From NCBI GenBank assembly GCA_002077065.1, contig NAJO01000057.1:62001-126000 (forward strand): 64,000 bases of DNA, read 5' to 3'. The notes under the pieces are model-generated. The model had not been told where the DNA came from. It searched no databases and worked only from the letters and a program-made list of their open reading frames with translations. A program made the translations under genes and the position numbers. Each line of letters starts with the position of its first letter. The first letter of the stretch is position 1. The DNA comes from Cryoendolithus antarcticus. Its lineage: Eukaryota > Ascomycota > Dothideomycetes > Cladosporiales > Cladosporiaceae. Of the stretch, positions 1-11,927 are shown in pieces.

Positions 1-1
1 A

Positions 2-289
2 GCCGTTCGTGAAGCTTCAATCTCGAAGGAGCCTTCTCCACTGACACGCATGGAGTCTGCTCCCCACCCGGCCACGACCCGCGGCGACATAGCCATGGTC
101 AATCTTCCGCCACTGCGATCAGTTGTCGATATCCCGCCTACAGGAACAGTCCACGTAGGGGACTTCCTCACGCTGCAACAACGCAAAGGCAGCATCATGT
201 CCGCTGGCTCCGGCCCCTACTCATCCCCTGGCACGTCGGACTCAAGAAGCTCAGTCTCGCCACAGGATATACATCGCGAATGGGTATGA
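2..289 (+). CDS. C-terminal fragment of an unknown protein, cut by the left edge
   Basis: The frame is open from base 2 to a TGA at 287-289, so the gene may enter from the left; an internal ATG at 50 could alternatively start a 79-residue product. The sequence is rich in Ser, Pro and Thr and ends in a polar Ser/Gly stretch. I recognise no domain. A GTATGAG at about 281 resembles a splice donor, so the visible stop may lie inside an intron and the true end could differ slightly. It could also be a chance frame. Confidence 0.3.
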   Translation, partial: AVREASISKEPSPLTRMESAPHPATTRGDIAMVNLPPLRSVVDIPPTGTVHVGDFLTLQQRKGSIMSAGSGPYSSPGTSDSRSSVSPQDIHREWV

Positions 290-2131
290 GTGCCGAAATC
301 TGAATTACGTCTACATCTCCAGGCACCGTGACTGGCTCACGTAACCTCTTACACGCCACCTTTGAGGATCCACTACCCACAGGTAGAGCGTCTACGCGCG
401 CCGCGAGTCACACCAGGAATCCCGGCTTGAAGGTAAGCATCCAACGTTAGCCGCCAAACCCCTATCTCACACTGGCCAGTGACACGCCATGCATCTTATG
501 GCAGTCTATCTCAACAGCTAGATCATACACGGCAGATCGTGGTCGATTAATCCACAGCAAGTGAGGTCTAGGAAGTTGCGGACTTTACTCCGTGATTGCT
601 TGGCCGTGTCGAGCCACCTTTCTCACGCGGACCTAGGTGCGTCTATCGGACCTATCCCCACGGAGCACATCATCAACAAGGCTAGATCAAGGTTCTGCGC
701 ATACCGGCTGGATTGTGGCAACGCGCTATGGCATGCACGCTATTTTAGTACTACACTGCTGTGCGGTCACCTGCCTGCGGAAGCTGTGGACGACGTTCAC
801 GCCACCTGCAATCTCGAGGACCTTGTCTGACTTTCGGTCGATATCGCCGCCACCGCGCGAGCCACACTGTTTGAGCAGTGATGCATGTCACAACATATGG
901 AGACGAAAACATCACGGAGCTAGGAACCCGAATCACAAATCGACTCACGGCTCCACTGTCAGTCAGGACACTCACCTAGCAGCTGCACGGCTAGGATTCC
1001 ATTTCCGGAATCCAGTCCTGCTATCAACCTACCCGTGCCAGATTTGCAGATGCTGATCTGCAAGCTCTCGGCTTACCGCGGCGTCGCCCGAGTCCCCGCC
1101 CGGCTCGTCAGGCTTCCGGAGCGCCTTGAATGCCTAGAGCGGGTACGTGAGCGGCGTTGAGTCCGGCACTTCGAAGGCTAGACCCGAAGGTATTCATCGA
1201 AACTGCCATGCATGCCTGCTGGCGTCCAGATCGCGGTAATAGCATGCGATATGGTGGACGACAGATTCTGGACAGTCATCGATAGGGAGCAAAGTCCGAA
1301 TTGCTGCGCGCTGCTACGCGTGGCGCGATGGTGGCACGGCGGGCTGCGTACGCGGGGCTGGTGGGCGCGGTGACTCATCGACGCAATTTGGTATGAACAG
1401 TAATACTGTGCTCATGGAGTACCGATCTTGCCTGCTTGCGGTTGGGATCTTCTACTGGGGAACGACGCAACTGGCATTCTCGATATGAGGCACTAGAGTT
1501 CATCTCGGCGCAATAACGGTCCATCATCACTCCGCCTTGACTTTCAGCAGGGCGCGAGGCTGCAATTTCCATCATGGTCGAAGAGGATGCACGCGGCTTG
1601 ATCAGAGCAATGGAAACGTGGAATTCATCTCCGGATTCCACTATACTCCTCCGATGGGTCACAGCCTGATGAAACTGACGACGCCAATTATGCCAAGACA
1701 GGACCTTACCGCAGTCTACTGATGCACTTGCAGCGATCACCACATGTAGCAACGTTAGGTCGAGAGAGGCCAATCGCATGGGAGGGAGATATCGCAATAG
1801 AAGCAAGTAATGATACACTCTAGCACTGCAGCTGCCGCCTTATACTGCTCCGAGGTATTAAGCATTCGCCAAGGTGAACCCTCAAGCAGTCTCAGCTGCA
1901 GTTTAGCGGCTCTCGCAGCTGAGTTGCATTGATTGCAACGCAACTCTTCAAACGCATCGCCAATGTTTGGGTATCTCTCGTCCATCGTCCTCATCTGCCC
2001 TTTGCATCGGACATTCCTTCATTCCATCGTTCCTTCGATAGTCATATATTCGTGAAGAAAGACCATGTTGGTCCCACTACTGGCCTGCCCTCGTCAGTCC
2101 CACAGCATCGGCGGCTTCATAAGCGCTCAGC
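290..2131. other. Intergenic stretch, no gene seen
   Basis: No frame in these 1.8 kb shows a recognisable family, a convincing exon chain or a long start-to-stop run. I see no tandem repeat, tRNA boxes or transposase remnant. It lies downstream of the basic protein on the minus strand. Confidence 0.5.
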
Positions 2132-4430
2132 TCAAGGCTCCAGCTCATCGCTCCCGCTTCCGCTCTCGGACTCAACGACGTTGACCGGCGTTTGCTTTGG
2201 CTTCGGCGGTGCGCGCTGGCGAATCTTAGCCACTCTGCCCTTGATGACCATATCGACGCCAACAGTAGTGCCTTCTTTCCTTCCTTGCTTCTTGGCAGGC
2301 TTCTTCGCCGGCGACGGAGGTGCGACAGGGAGCGCGGCCTGCTTTCGCGTGCTTTTCTTAGTAGCAAGCGGCAGAGCGGGATTGTAGTCCCTCCTGGTGG
2401 CAGGTTTAGCTGCGATTGGATTGGTAGAGGTGGTGACCTTCTTCATGGTGGTCTTTACTGTGTCGGACTCAGCGGAGAGGGCAGTCGACTTCTTCGTGAT
2501 CTTCTTCGACGCTCCGGCTTCCACAGCCGATGTGGCGTCCATCTCAGTCGCGACGATTTTCAACGCCGCATCGAGCATGTCGGCTGACGACGTCTCATTC
2601 ATCGCCGGGTTCGATAGTTTCGCTGCCTGTGGCTTCGTGTTCTTCTTCGTTACTTCCTTCGGAACAGTCTTTGTTATCGAAGCAGCTCTACTACTCTTGC
2701 GCTCGACCTTGACAGGTACCGCAGGTGGCGCTGTCGCGATCTCCACCGCCGTGGCAGCACTCATCTTCATCTTCTTCGCCACTGGCTCTTCGATCATCTC
2801 CTCCTTCACAGCAGCAGCCTTACGCTTCCTACCTGTAGGCTCGATGCTCTCGAGAGTGCTTACCATGTCCGTGTTCAGCCTGCTGTTCTTACCGCGGCCT
2901 TCGCGAGCGGGAAGCTGTCTTGGTGGGACATCGTGACGCTTGTTGCGCTTCTTGAGAGATGGCGGAGCCGTGATAGTAGGCTTTGAAGCAGTTAGATCGG
3001 TCGCGGATGCCGAGACTGGGAGATCTGAAGCCTCAACAGTGGCGATGGCAGTAGCAGACGTATCAGTGATCTTCTGCTTCTCGGTCGGCGGCGTAGACGA
3101 GCGCTCTTCGGCAGCGGTGGACGACGATAATAATTCCAGGGTGTCGGAAGACGAAGCCTCTGCTTCTGCTCTGCGCTTCTTGTAAGGCTTCGTTGGCAGC
3201 GTCTCCTTGAGCTCGACGGCTTGTTTGGCCTTGCGAGCTTTTGCCGTAGTCATCTTCTGCACAATCTCGGGCTCGGACAGCTCTGCAGGAGCGGAGGACA
3301 TGGAGCTCTCTGAGATTGTGGACTTGACTGACGCGGTCTTCGCGGTGGAGCTGCCAGTCTCAATGGTGATGTCTGTGCATGAAGTGCCGGAACGAGTGAT
3401 GGTCTTTGCTATATCTTCGGCATTCGATGTGGCGGCCTCCGGATTGCGAGTGATACGAGAGGTCTTCTTGGCTTGACCACCGGTCGTGATAGTCGTTATG
3501 GTGTTGCCGCTGGTGACCCTCTGAGTTTCGCCACCAATAGGCATTGTCGCAACTGCATTCGATGTGGTGCTCTTTGGCTTTCCCGATAGTGTGTTCCCAA
3601 TAGCCGCAACAGGGGTCTTACGCAGCGTGCTGCGAAGGGCAGACTCCGGCGCCTGGTCAGACTTCATCGCCGCTGCCATCTTGCGAGCAGCCGACAGCGC
3701 CGTAACGCTCTTCTTTTTCGGGCGCGCTTCGATGAGCCCATCTTGCGTAGCAGATGCGCTCGTGAGCGTATCTGCACCTCCAGCAGTACGAGCATTGCCG
3801 GTGATCTCGCCTCCGTTGACGACGGCAATTTGCACATCAGCAGCCTCAACAATCTTAGGCCCACGCTTCGTATACTCCATCCCCTTTCCCTCCAGACACA
3901 CTGGCGTAGACTTCAGCGTGACATTCCCACTCCCCTCATTGAACAGCACAACCCTCTTGTTGCCCGTCTTGAACTCCTGAAACTTCACAAACAGCGCAGG
4001 AGGCTGCTTCAGCGCCTTAGGCCACCCACGCTTGAAGTCAAACAACACCCAGTCTTTCGCTGTGCCTGCTTGCTCGTTAGTACACGCGCTCCTCACATGA
4101 AAGGGCACGCGAGGAAGCAGCAAACATACCCAACCCCCTCATCACCACCAAGTTCGCATAGTTCCTCCTATTCGCCACCCTTGCCTCAGGCAACGGTCCA
4201 GTGCCCGCAACCCTCTCGCCGAAGGCGCCTTTAAACGGCGGTTGCGCGAAGCCGTCAACGAGTAGGCTGTTGTGGCGACTAGACACGTCCTGGGCGTCTG
4301 CGAGCGAGCGTCCGAAGTCGGTAAAGTCTTTGATACAAGTTGCGGTGGTGACTGGAGGAACTTGGGTGCCCCATTTGGGGATTGACTTGGGGTCGAATTG
4401 CCTGTCAGTGGGTTTGGCGGGTTGCGCCAT
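2132..4430 (-). CDS. Lys/Thr/Ala-rich low-complexity protein, probably nuclear; function unknown
   Basis: Two exons, 4130-4430 and 2132-4065, flank a 64-nt intron (GTATGT donor, CTAAC branch, CAG acceptor) and give 744 residues starting MAQPAKP. The first roughly 200 residues look folded and free of low complexity. The remainder is a long, mostly disordered tail full of Lys, Thr, Ser and Ala, with several clustered basic stretches such as KKMKM and RKRKAAA that would serve as nuclear localisation signals. The C-terminal tip is acidic (ESESGSGSDELEP). I do not recognise the N-terminal domain. The composition suggests a chromatin- or nucleus-associated protein, which is inference only. The start ATG is the first in frame and splicing keeps the frame. 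Confidence 0.75.
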
Positions 4431-5829
4431 GGTTGCTGTTGGGGGTGAGTGTTGTGGTCGTAGTAGATGTGTGTTCGAGGGTTGGTAGTGTGCTTTGTAT
4501 GTGATATTGGTGTTGTGTGGATGTGCTTGCTTGAAGTCGAGGAGATATGTTGTTGGTAAGATACCTCGATCTTGATAGCGACGCACAAGTGTGCGTAAGT
4601 CGAGTGGCTGGTCAGTATTGATCAGCAGGACAATAGCAAGTCACGAGAAATTGAGTGTCGAGTGTTGTTGTCGAGATTCTAGTGTAGGGTTGTGAAGTCA
4701 CGTTATTGCGATTGCTGTGGTTGGCTATGTCAATTGCCACTTCTCGGCACCCCTGAACTTGATGTTGTACGGGCAACACAGACATGCAACTCAATTGCAC
4801 TCAATTGCTGTTCCTGGTAGGAGATCTGACTATTGAGAATACCTACAAGATCCGCATGGCAAGCTAGGGCGGCACTTTTTATGCGGACATAACCGTGGGG
4901 GCCTTCGAAGTGCATTCACTGCCTTCAGTGCTCCATGAACTGCTCTTCTTCGCCCTGTAATATATCGCCTCCATAGAAGGGTTAGAGCAGGCTAGGTCTC
5001 GTACCGCCGAAGGGCGCGCATCGAGGAGCGATACCTACATACGCCTATGTCAGCTCCCACTTAGCTCCCAACGTTGAATGCATTGGTGAGAAGTACCTTA
5101 AGCCACGTCAAGTGGTCCTGCCTCAAATGTCTCCTCTTCGCGTCCTCTCTTGTCTTCGATGCTCCGTCAACCCCATCTGATCTCGAACCCTACCGTTCAT
5201 GCTCACAGCCGGCGAGGCCCTTCCTCCAGATCGTGCCCTGCTTGCTGTAAAAACTGGTACCACATCCGAACACGGTTGCCACAGCTCCATGACAGGCGAT
5301 ATAAAAGCCAACGTTGTCCGCGAACGAGCGCTACTTGTGAAGGAGTTCATGAGGGCGAGGGGGGTGGACACACCGCCGGAAATAAGCCGAGGTGACGTGG
5401 AGCGGTCCTATCATCAGCCAAATACTCAGCATGCTCCTATGTGCACTGGGACACTTACGCATAAAGGAATTTGCTCCTCCACTGGATTGTCGCAAGTCCC
5501 AGGGTGAGCATCAGCTTTAAGCGTTGAGATCAAAGCAATTAGGACGGATGAGGTAGCCCCGAATGATACTAGATACACAGGGTATCAGAATGTAAAGCAG
5601 CACTATCCGTATCCACAGAAGCCATAGGTGATAGCCCTCGAGCGTCCAGCAAATCACCCCCACCGCGAAGATCAAGACTTTTCCGCATTCGCATGCTCTT
5701 CCTCCCCCGCCCACTCTGCGTCCTCCTCAACAGCACCACGCCTCACGGAAGTCTTCGTCCATATAAGCCAGCAAAAGCCAGCCAAGCGATTGTGCCCACA
5801 ACAGCCACAGCGCCCTTAAAATGCCAGCT
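4431..5829. other. Intergenic region, no gene seen
   Basis: This 1.4 kb stretch holds the presumed promoter of the basic protein at its left end and the 3' flank of ILV5 at its right end. Open frames here are short and have no recognisable content. Confidence 0.5.
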
Positions 5830-7239
5830 CTACGCGTTCTCAGGACGCAGCGACCGCACAGCCTTACCGGCGCGCCAGATCTCAAGCTCGCGAATCTCCT
5901 CCATCTCCTTCTCGAACGCCTCGCGGTAGTCCGGACGACCAGCATACTCCATAGTCCGGCGCGTCTCCTCGCCGTCCTTGACGCTCTTGTACAGCTCCTG
6001 GAACAGCGGCTTCAAGTTGCTCTTGAACTTTGCGCTCCAGTCGATGGCGCCGCGGCGGGCGGTGGTGGAGCAGGCGGCGTACATGTAGTCCATTCCGTTG
6101 GCGGCGATCAATGGGTAGAGGGACTGAGTGGCCTCCTCGACGGTCTCGTTGAAGGCTTCGCTTGGGGAGTGGCCGTTCTCGCGGAGGACCTCGTATTGTG
6201 CAAGGAACATGCCGTGGATGCCGCCCATGAGGCAGCCGCGCTCGCCGTAGAGGTCAGAGTAGACTTCCTTCTCGAAGGTCGTCTCGTACATGTAGCCTGA
6301 GCCGACGGCGACGCCCATGGCGGTGGCCTTCTCGAGGGCTTTGCCAGTGACGTCTTGCCAGACGGCTACGGAGGAGTTGATGCCGCGGCCCTCTTTGAAA
6401 AGGGTGCGGACAGTGCGACCGGAGCCTTTGGGCGCGACGAGGATCACGTCAATATCGGAGGGGACCTCGACTTTGGTCTGGTCTTTGAAGACGGGGGAGA
6501 AGCCGTGGGAGAAATAGAGGGTCTACGGAGCGAGTCAGCGGGTGGCGCAGTCGAAAGATTGGGCATCGCAAGCAACAGACCTTGCCCTTGGTGAGCATGG
6601 GCTTGATGTGCGGCCAAGTCTCGGATTGTGCGGCATCTGAGAGCAGGTTCATGATGATTGTGCCCTGCTTGATCGCCTCGTCGACCTCGAACAGGTTCTT
6701 GCCCGGTTGCCACCCATCTTGAATGGCCTCCTTCCAGCTCTGACCGTTCTTCCGCACACCAACGATCACGTTCAGGCCGTTGTCGCGGAGGTTCAAGCCT
6801 TGGCCGTGACCTTGCGAGCCGTAGCCAATGAGAGCGAGGGTGTCGTCCTTGAAGTATTCCTGGTAGCTAGTGTCAGTCCCGTTTCCGAATCGGCTGTAGG
6901 ATGCATATTGAGCTTTGTTCAGGCCAATATACGTGTACTTACAAGGAGCTTGTCGCGTGGCCAGTCATCGCGCTCTGCACGCTGTTAGCAATCGACCTCC
7001 TGAATACCTGAAGCTCAGCGCTACGCACCAAACACCTTCTCCTTGTGCCCAGCAAAGTCAATCGTCTTCGCGCCTCTCGACTGCTGCTGGAAAATCGCAG
7101 TCGCAGTCTTGGCTGCCGGCAGGAGGGTAGGTCTGCTCGCGGCGTTGACAGCGGACACGAATGTCCTCTGCTGCACGCGTGGTGCGCTCAGCTGCTTCAA
7201 CGAGCTGCGAAGAGCTCGGGATGCATTTTTAGAAGCCAT
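5830..7239 (-). CDS. ILV5: Ketol-acid reductoisomerase, mitochondrial
   Basis: Converts 2-acetolactate or 2-aceto-2-hydroxybutyrate to the dihydroxy acids of valine, isoleucine and leucine synthesis, using NADPH and Mg2+ in the mitochondrial matrix. Four exons (7029-7239, 6943-6974, 6581-6859, 5830-6522) give 404 residues, close to yeast Ilv5. The first about 55 residues are a basic, Ser/Ala-rich transit peptide. The Rossmann loop GYGSQGHGQGLNLRDNG is followed by the conserved NLLSDAAQSETWP and GSGRTVR blocks, and by the KARI metal-site region with YSDLYGERGCLMGG and a FNETVEEATQSLYP helix. The C-terminus ends LRPENA, as in fungal homologues. Exon 2 is only 32 nt and restores ERDDWPRDKLL; all phases fit (1, 0, 0). 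The gene is divergent from the NmrA-like gene at 8222. Confidence 0.97.
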
Positions 7240-8221
7240 TGTGTCTTTCGTAGGGAGTGGAGAGGTGCTGCGATAGGTCTTATGCAGCGTATTGAATGTT
7301 TTGTGACTGGAGAAGACACTTTTCGAGCATGCCCGAGATCGGCGGCTGCGGTCCGAGCTTGCCTGTCTCACGTTCATGGGCGAGATCAAGTTGGCATGGC
7401 AGACTTCACAACCCTTCCTTCTTCATTTCAGCGAGCGATACAGTCACTCATTGATATGTCCAGTTGCAGGAGGCTAAAAGCCGGAGCGCGGCTCGCCGAC
7501 TGGATGATCTCGCCTGCAACAGCGAAACCAGCCGATGAGTCTCGCCCTGACCCTCTCCCTTTTGTACGCCAGCAGTAAGGAAGCATGGCATGTAGTGCAA
7601 TGGAGCTCCTACTGTCTTGTTTCATTTCACAGTCATGTCTCGCGTTCTTCGCAGTTCCAATGTCAATGCGAATCGCCACATTTGCTTCCCGCACACTGGC
7701 CAAGAAGTCAATATCCGGCCTCCACTCGCTGAGAGCTTCGTCACCTGGTACGCTCCGCGAGGAAGCGCTACAATAGCCCGCACAGCGGGATATCGGTCTC
7801 GATCCATTCGCACGGTGCGTTATGGTTAACTCAATGCGTCAATCCTATGCCATGCCACCGTGCTGTACCTGCATATATCGCATACACGGCCCCAGCCGAG
7901 CCAGCTCCCTCTGCTTTGTAATGCACTCAATGGTCTCGTCCGGGACAGCAAAGCCCACTGAAGCAGCGTGCAGACGCACAAGAAGCTGGATGATCCTCGA
8001 GAGTGGAGCATTGTCATAAATTCACCGGACATAGCTGATTGCATAACAGTCCCTCTCGCGCAGTTGTCCTCTTTGGGACATTCAGTGCAAGCTACGGTAG
8101 TCAGCTATGCCAACGCGAGGTCCAAAAGTCCTGCTATGCGAAAGACTATAAATTGCTCATTGACGATTTACCTAGCACTGTCCATCTCGCACACCTCTTC
8201 ATCACTTCTCCCTTCGCTCCA
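7240..8221. promoter_or_regulatory. Divergent intergenic region between ILV5 and the NmrA-like gene
   Basis: About 1 kb that must hold both promoters. I see no gene of its own. Open frames overlapping the ILV5 transit peptide on the plus strand are antisense shadows. I could not pick a confident regulatory motif. Confidence 0.4.
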
Positions 8222-9337
8222 ATGGCCTCCAAACTCATCGTCGTCGTCGGTGCCACGGGCTCCCAAGGCAGCGCCGTAATCTCCTACGTCCAGTCCCACG
8301 AACCCAGCTGGAAGATCTGTGGCCTGACCCGTAATGTCTCCTCCGACGCATCCCAAGCCCTAGCTTCCAAAGGCGTCGAGATGATCACGGCCAACTCCAA
8401 CGACCTCAGCTCCCTCGAATCAGCTTTCACGGGCGCAAACTACATCTACGCCTACACAGACTTCGGCAGCATCATAGGCGACTGCATGGGTCGCTTCGCC
8501 AAGGGCCAGGTCTCAGCGCCGATCGGGCTGGAAGCTAACAAGATCGAGCATCAGCATGGGCGAAATATCGCTGATGCTGCTGCGGGCGTTCCAGGGCTGG
8601 AGAGACTGGTGTTCAGCTATCAGGCTAGTGTCGAGAAGTTGAGTCGGGGAAAGTACACCAAGTCTTATCATTTCGAGGCGAAAGCGAGTATCGCGAAGTA
8701 TATGCTCGCGCACCAGGGACTGAGGGGCAAAGTGTCGCTGTGTCAGCTGGGTGTGTTCACCACGAACGCCATCAAGCTCCCAGATTTCTTCGGTATTCGG
8801 AAGGTGAGCCCCCTTGTCCCCAGCACAGCGCAGCGCACACACTGATTTGACATCCAGCGACCTGATGGCTCAGCCCTCTGGTCTCCTCCCCTAGCCGCCA
8901 CCACACTCCTCCCCTGGATCGACATCGAAGCAGATCTCGGCAGCTACGTCACCTCCCTGATCGCCTTGCCACGAGCACCCATCGAAGTCCTCTGCGTAAG
9001 CGAATGGCTTACCGGCGTCCAATGGCTCGAGCTCTGGAGCAGGCATACCGGCATTCTCGCGCGCTACGAGGCTTCCGATGGCATCCACAAGGCTATGGAG
9101 CCGACTGGGATTGCGGAGCAGATGTCGCAGACGATGCGGTTTATGGATGAGTTTGGGATGAAGGTGCAGGAGCCGGGGGTGCTGATGCCGGAAGATGTGA
9201 GTTGCTCCTGGGCGTAGTTGCTGTGAGGGAGATGATGCTGAAGTGTCTGCTAGCTTGCGAAGGAGGGCGTCGCCGTGCAGCAGACCAAGGTGGCGGATTA
9301 TATTGCGAGGGAGGACTGGTCGAGTATCGTTGGTTGA
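8222..9337 (+). CDS. NmrA-like family NAD(P)-binding protein
   Basis: Three exons (8222-8803, 8858-9196, 9254-9337) with 54- and 57-nt introns give 334 residues. The N-terminus VVVGATGSQGSAVI is the Rossmann dinucleotide loop of NmrA-type atypical short-chain reductases. It is followed by DLSSLESAFTGANYIYAYTDF, where the substrate-side strand is, and by a mid-protein segment ending KSYHFEAKASIAKYML, which fits the K-rich helix of this family. NmrA-like proteins either sense the NAD(P)/NAD(P)H ratio, as in nitrogen regulation, or act as reductases in secondary metabolism; the sequence does not decide. The last exon, starting at 9254, ends in IAREDWSSIVG. It is convergent with the GPI-protein gene, with only 65 bp between the stops. 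Confidence 0.85.
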
Positions 9338-9402
9338 TGAGAGCACGGCACAGAACGCGCGAGGAGGCAATCTCGCGCCCGAGGTACGGAATTACACAGC
9401 AT

Positions 9403-11065
9403 TCAGATCAGACACGCAATCAAAACAGCCAAGATGCCACTCAATCCACCTTTCATGCGCCCCGGAACCGTGAGTGCTCCCGCAGTAGATGCAGCTGAGG
9501 CAGTCGCTGTCGGCGACGCGCTACTCGTCGCTGTACCCATGCCAGAAGATCTCGTAGTGCTCGCAGTCTGCGCAGCAGATGTACTCGTCGAAGTCAACAG
9601 TGCGACCTTGATACCATAGCTCACTGACACGTCTTTGTCGTTTGTCCATCCAACAAAGTGGATGTCGCCGTAATCCTCCTCCAAGTCCACCGACGCGTTC
9701 GCTTTGCTGCCTGTGCTACCCGCGCTGACGTTCGCGAGATACTCGCCATCGTCGTCCACGATCGCGCCGGAGACGATGCTGCCTTGCGTGATGTCGTAGT
9801 CGAGGGTGTAGGTGCCTGGCGTGTTTTGGTCTTTGGTCAAGTCGATAAGTAGGGCGTTCTGCGAGCTTTGATTGCCGAAGAGCGATGCAGCTAGGAGAGT
9901 CGTGTTGCCGTTCTGTAGCAGCACGCCATTGGGCTCGGCACGCTTACCGAGTCGCTTGAGTGGATACTTCGAGCAGTCAATATTCTTCAACACAATCCGG
10001 TACTGCCCACCTCTGACCAAGTTGCCGAGTTTAATCTGCTCTGACAGCCAAGTGTTGTAGTATGTACCCTGCTAGTCGTTTTACCACGACGGAACGCACA
10101 TGATGTTGGCGCCACTACCGCCTTCATATGTGCTGGCAAAGGGGGACTCATCGCAGTTCGTGCCAGGTGGACAGGTGATCCTTGTCGGCCCAGCACAGCC
10201 AGCAGCTCTTCGATTTGAAGCTTTCGCTCGCCGCAATGCTTGGTCAGTGTCTTTCTTTAGTGTCACGATTGCGGAATTTGGATCAGTAGTGGATGAGCTG
10301 CCCGCAGTGCCTTTGCACATGTTAACGTAGATCTCATCGAGGAAGTCTTTGGCGTAGGGGAAGATCAAAGAGGGAACGCACTCAGCGCAGAAGTAGTCGC
10401 CGTCCTCGTCTACGCAGCATTGCGCTTCTGGGGCGCATTGAAGACTGTTACCGCAGCAAGTATAGCCCTCGTCTGCGCAGCCAGCGCCGTTAGCGCAGCA
10501 GGTTTGGCCGACATCACAGACGCCGGAGCCGCAACACGTCTCGCCAATCCTAGCGCACTTGCTGGATGCTGGCTTAGTGGTGGCATGATTCATCAGGAGC
10601 GGCGTGCGTACGAGCTATTCGGACAGCATGTAGACCCGTCGATACAGCTGCCCGAGCTGTCAGCGCAGCAGTATGAGCCCACCGGGGCGCAACTACTGGA
10701 TGCCAGACAGCAGGTCTCGCCGATCGAGCAGCCGTGCGCGTTATCGCCTTCACAGCAGAAGGTGCCAGCTATGGCACAGTGTATGCCATCTGCGCACTGC
10801 GTCGTGTTAGTGTACTGTTGCGTCTTGATCAGGGACCCCATACTCGTACCGGCGTGGTGCCAGGTTCGCACTCGAGCGCTCTTGTGGTGAGGTTGGCTAG
10901 ACTAACTAGTGGTTCGAGGCTATCCAAGGCCAGGAAGCTGCGAACGAGTCGCTCCTGAGGAGCGAATGCCGAGAAGCTTGTGAGATGCTGCTTAGCTCCG
11001 GGATTATGTCCCAACGCGACGTTGAATGTCGTTGCGAATGCTATCGACAATAGGAACCTAGCCAT
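9403..11065 (-). CDS. Cysteine-rich GPI-anchored secreted protein, interrupted by two in-frame stops
   Basis: Exons 10850-11065, 10612-10796 and 9403-10561 are joined by 53- and 50-nt introns. The start MARFLLSIAFATTF is a signal peptide. Next come about nine short repeats ending CC (GETCC, GSYCC, GSTCC, GQTCC, GYTCC), a wall-protein type Cys array. A domain with KNIDCSKYPLKRLGKR follows, then a Ser/Thr/Ala linker and a hydrophobic end GILAVLIACLI typical of GPI attachment. The chain would be about 517 residues, but TAA (10081-10083) and TAG (10072-10074) interrupt it, six bases apart, with coding sequence in the same frame on both sides. Both could derive from CAA and CAG by C-to-T change. 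A non-consensus 78-nt intron (10041-10118, donor GTAGTG) would also remove both. So it is either a young pseudogene, a strain-specific nonsense allele or an odd splice. Confidence 0.7.
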
Positions 11066-11927
11066 TATGACCAACACCCTGTCGTAGATCACCGGTACAT
11101 TTACTAGCAGCAGCGGATCTCAATGAGTGGACGTCCTGTTCGTGTACATGTAATCATGCAAGACTGACATTCAGCGACGCGCTGAGGCCTGAGCGAACTC
11201 AGCCGTACAAGTACTACACTCATACAAGCCAGATGTGAATGGAGTCACAACATCGTGGCCTGATCGCCAGGGGGTCCGACACCTGTTGTACGCTGGATTG
11301 GGTGCAATTATTGGTTCCCCTCAAGCCACAAGTCTTGGGTGCTACTTAACTAGTAGCTCGTCAAGGCCCCGGTGAGGCAGTGCTGATACAGCGCTGCATC
11401 ACGCAGGACATGGTGACCACACTCCTGTCCACGAGCCAGCATAGCTATCTCGGAATACAGCAGGCGGTTGGTCTGCGCGTATCGAAGGCTAGATAGGAGC
11501 GTACTGGGCTGAGGCTGCGAAGCGGAGAGACTTCGAAGTGCACAATTGCGCGCCTCGGTGCTTCTGCCTGAGGCAGCAAGGCAACCCAAGTCGAACGAAG
11601 GGCGGCCTCAATCTTCTTAGCCAATTGAAGCGCTTTCAGTCCATTGCAACAAGGCGCACACTTGCTACACGTAGCAATGCGACCACAAGTCTTTCTGCGC
11701 CTCATGCAAGGTGAGGCATGTCTGTGCTTACGGCTGTGCCGTCGTCGAGCAGTGCACACATAGTGGTAGCCATTATTTCCTAAGTTCACTCTCCTCATCA
11801 GCCCGTACTTTACTCCGTCAAAGGAACGTCGATTGCGCATAGTTATCATCCACCAGTGTGATTCGTAGGGCTTTTTAAAGGCGACCTGGCTGTTACTCTG
11901 ATCTACGCAACTGGCTGCCACTCTGGA
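11066..11927. other. Divergent intergenic region, no gene seen
   Basis: This 860-bp stretch separates the start of the GPI-protein gene from the start of the helicase gene. I see only short unrelated frames. Confidence 0.5.

Noticed and set aside
2077..3980. Long plus-strand open frames over the basic protein gene
   Set aside because: They mirror the codon bias of the Lys/Ala/Thr-rich gene on the minus strand and contain no family motifs.
10060..10085. A 16-nt intron (GTAAAACGACTAGCAG) that would remove both stops in the GPI gene
   Set aside because: Far too short for the spliceosome, and it would shift the frame.
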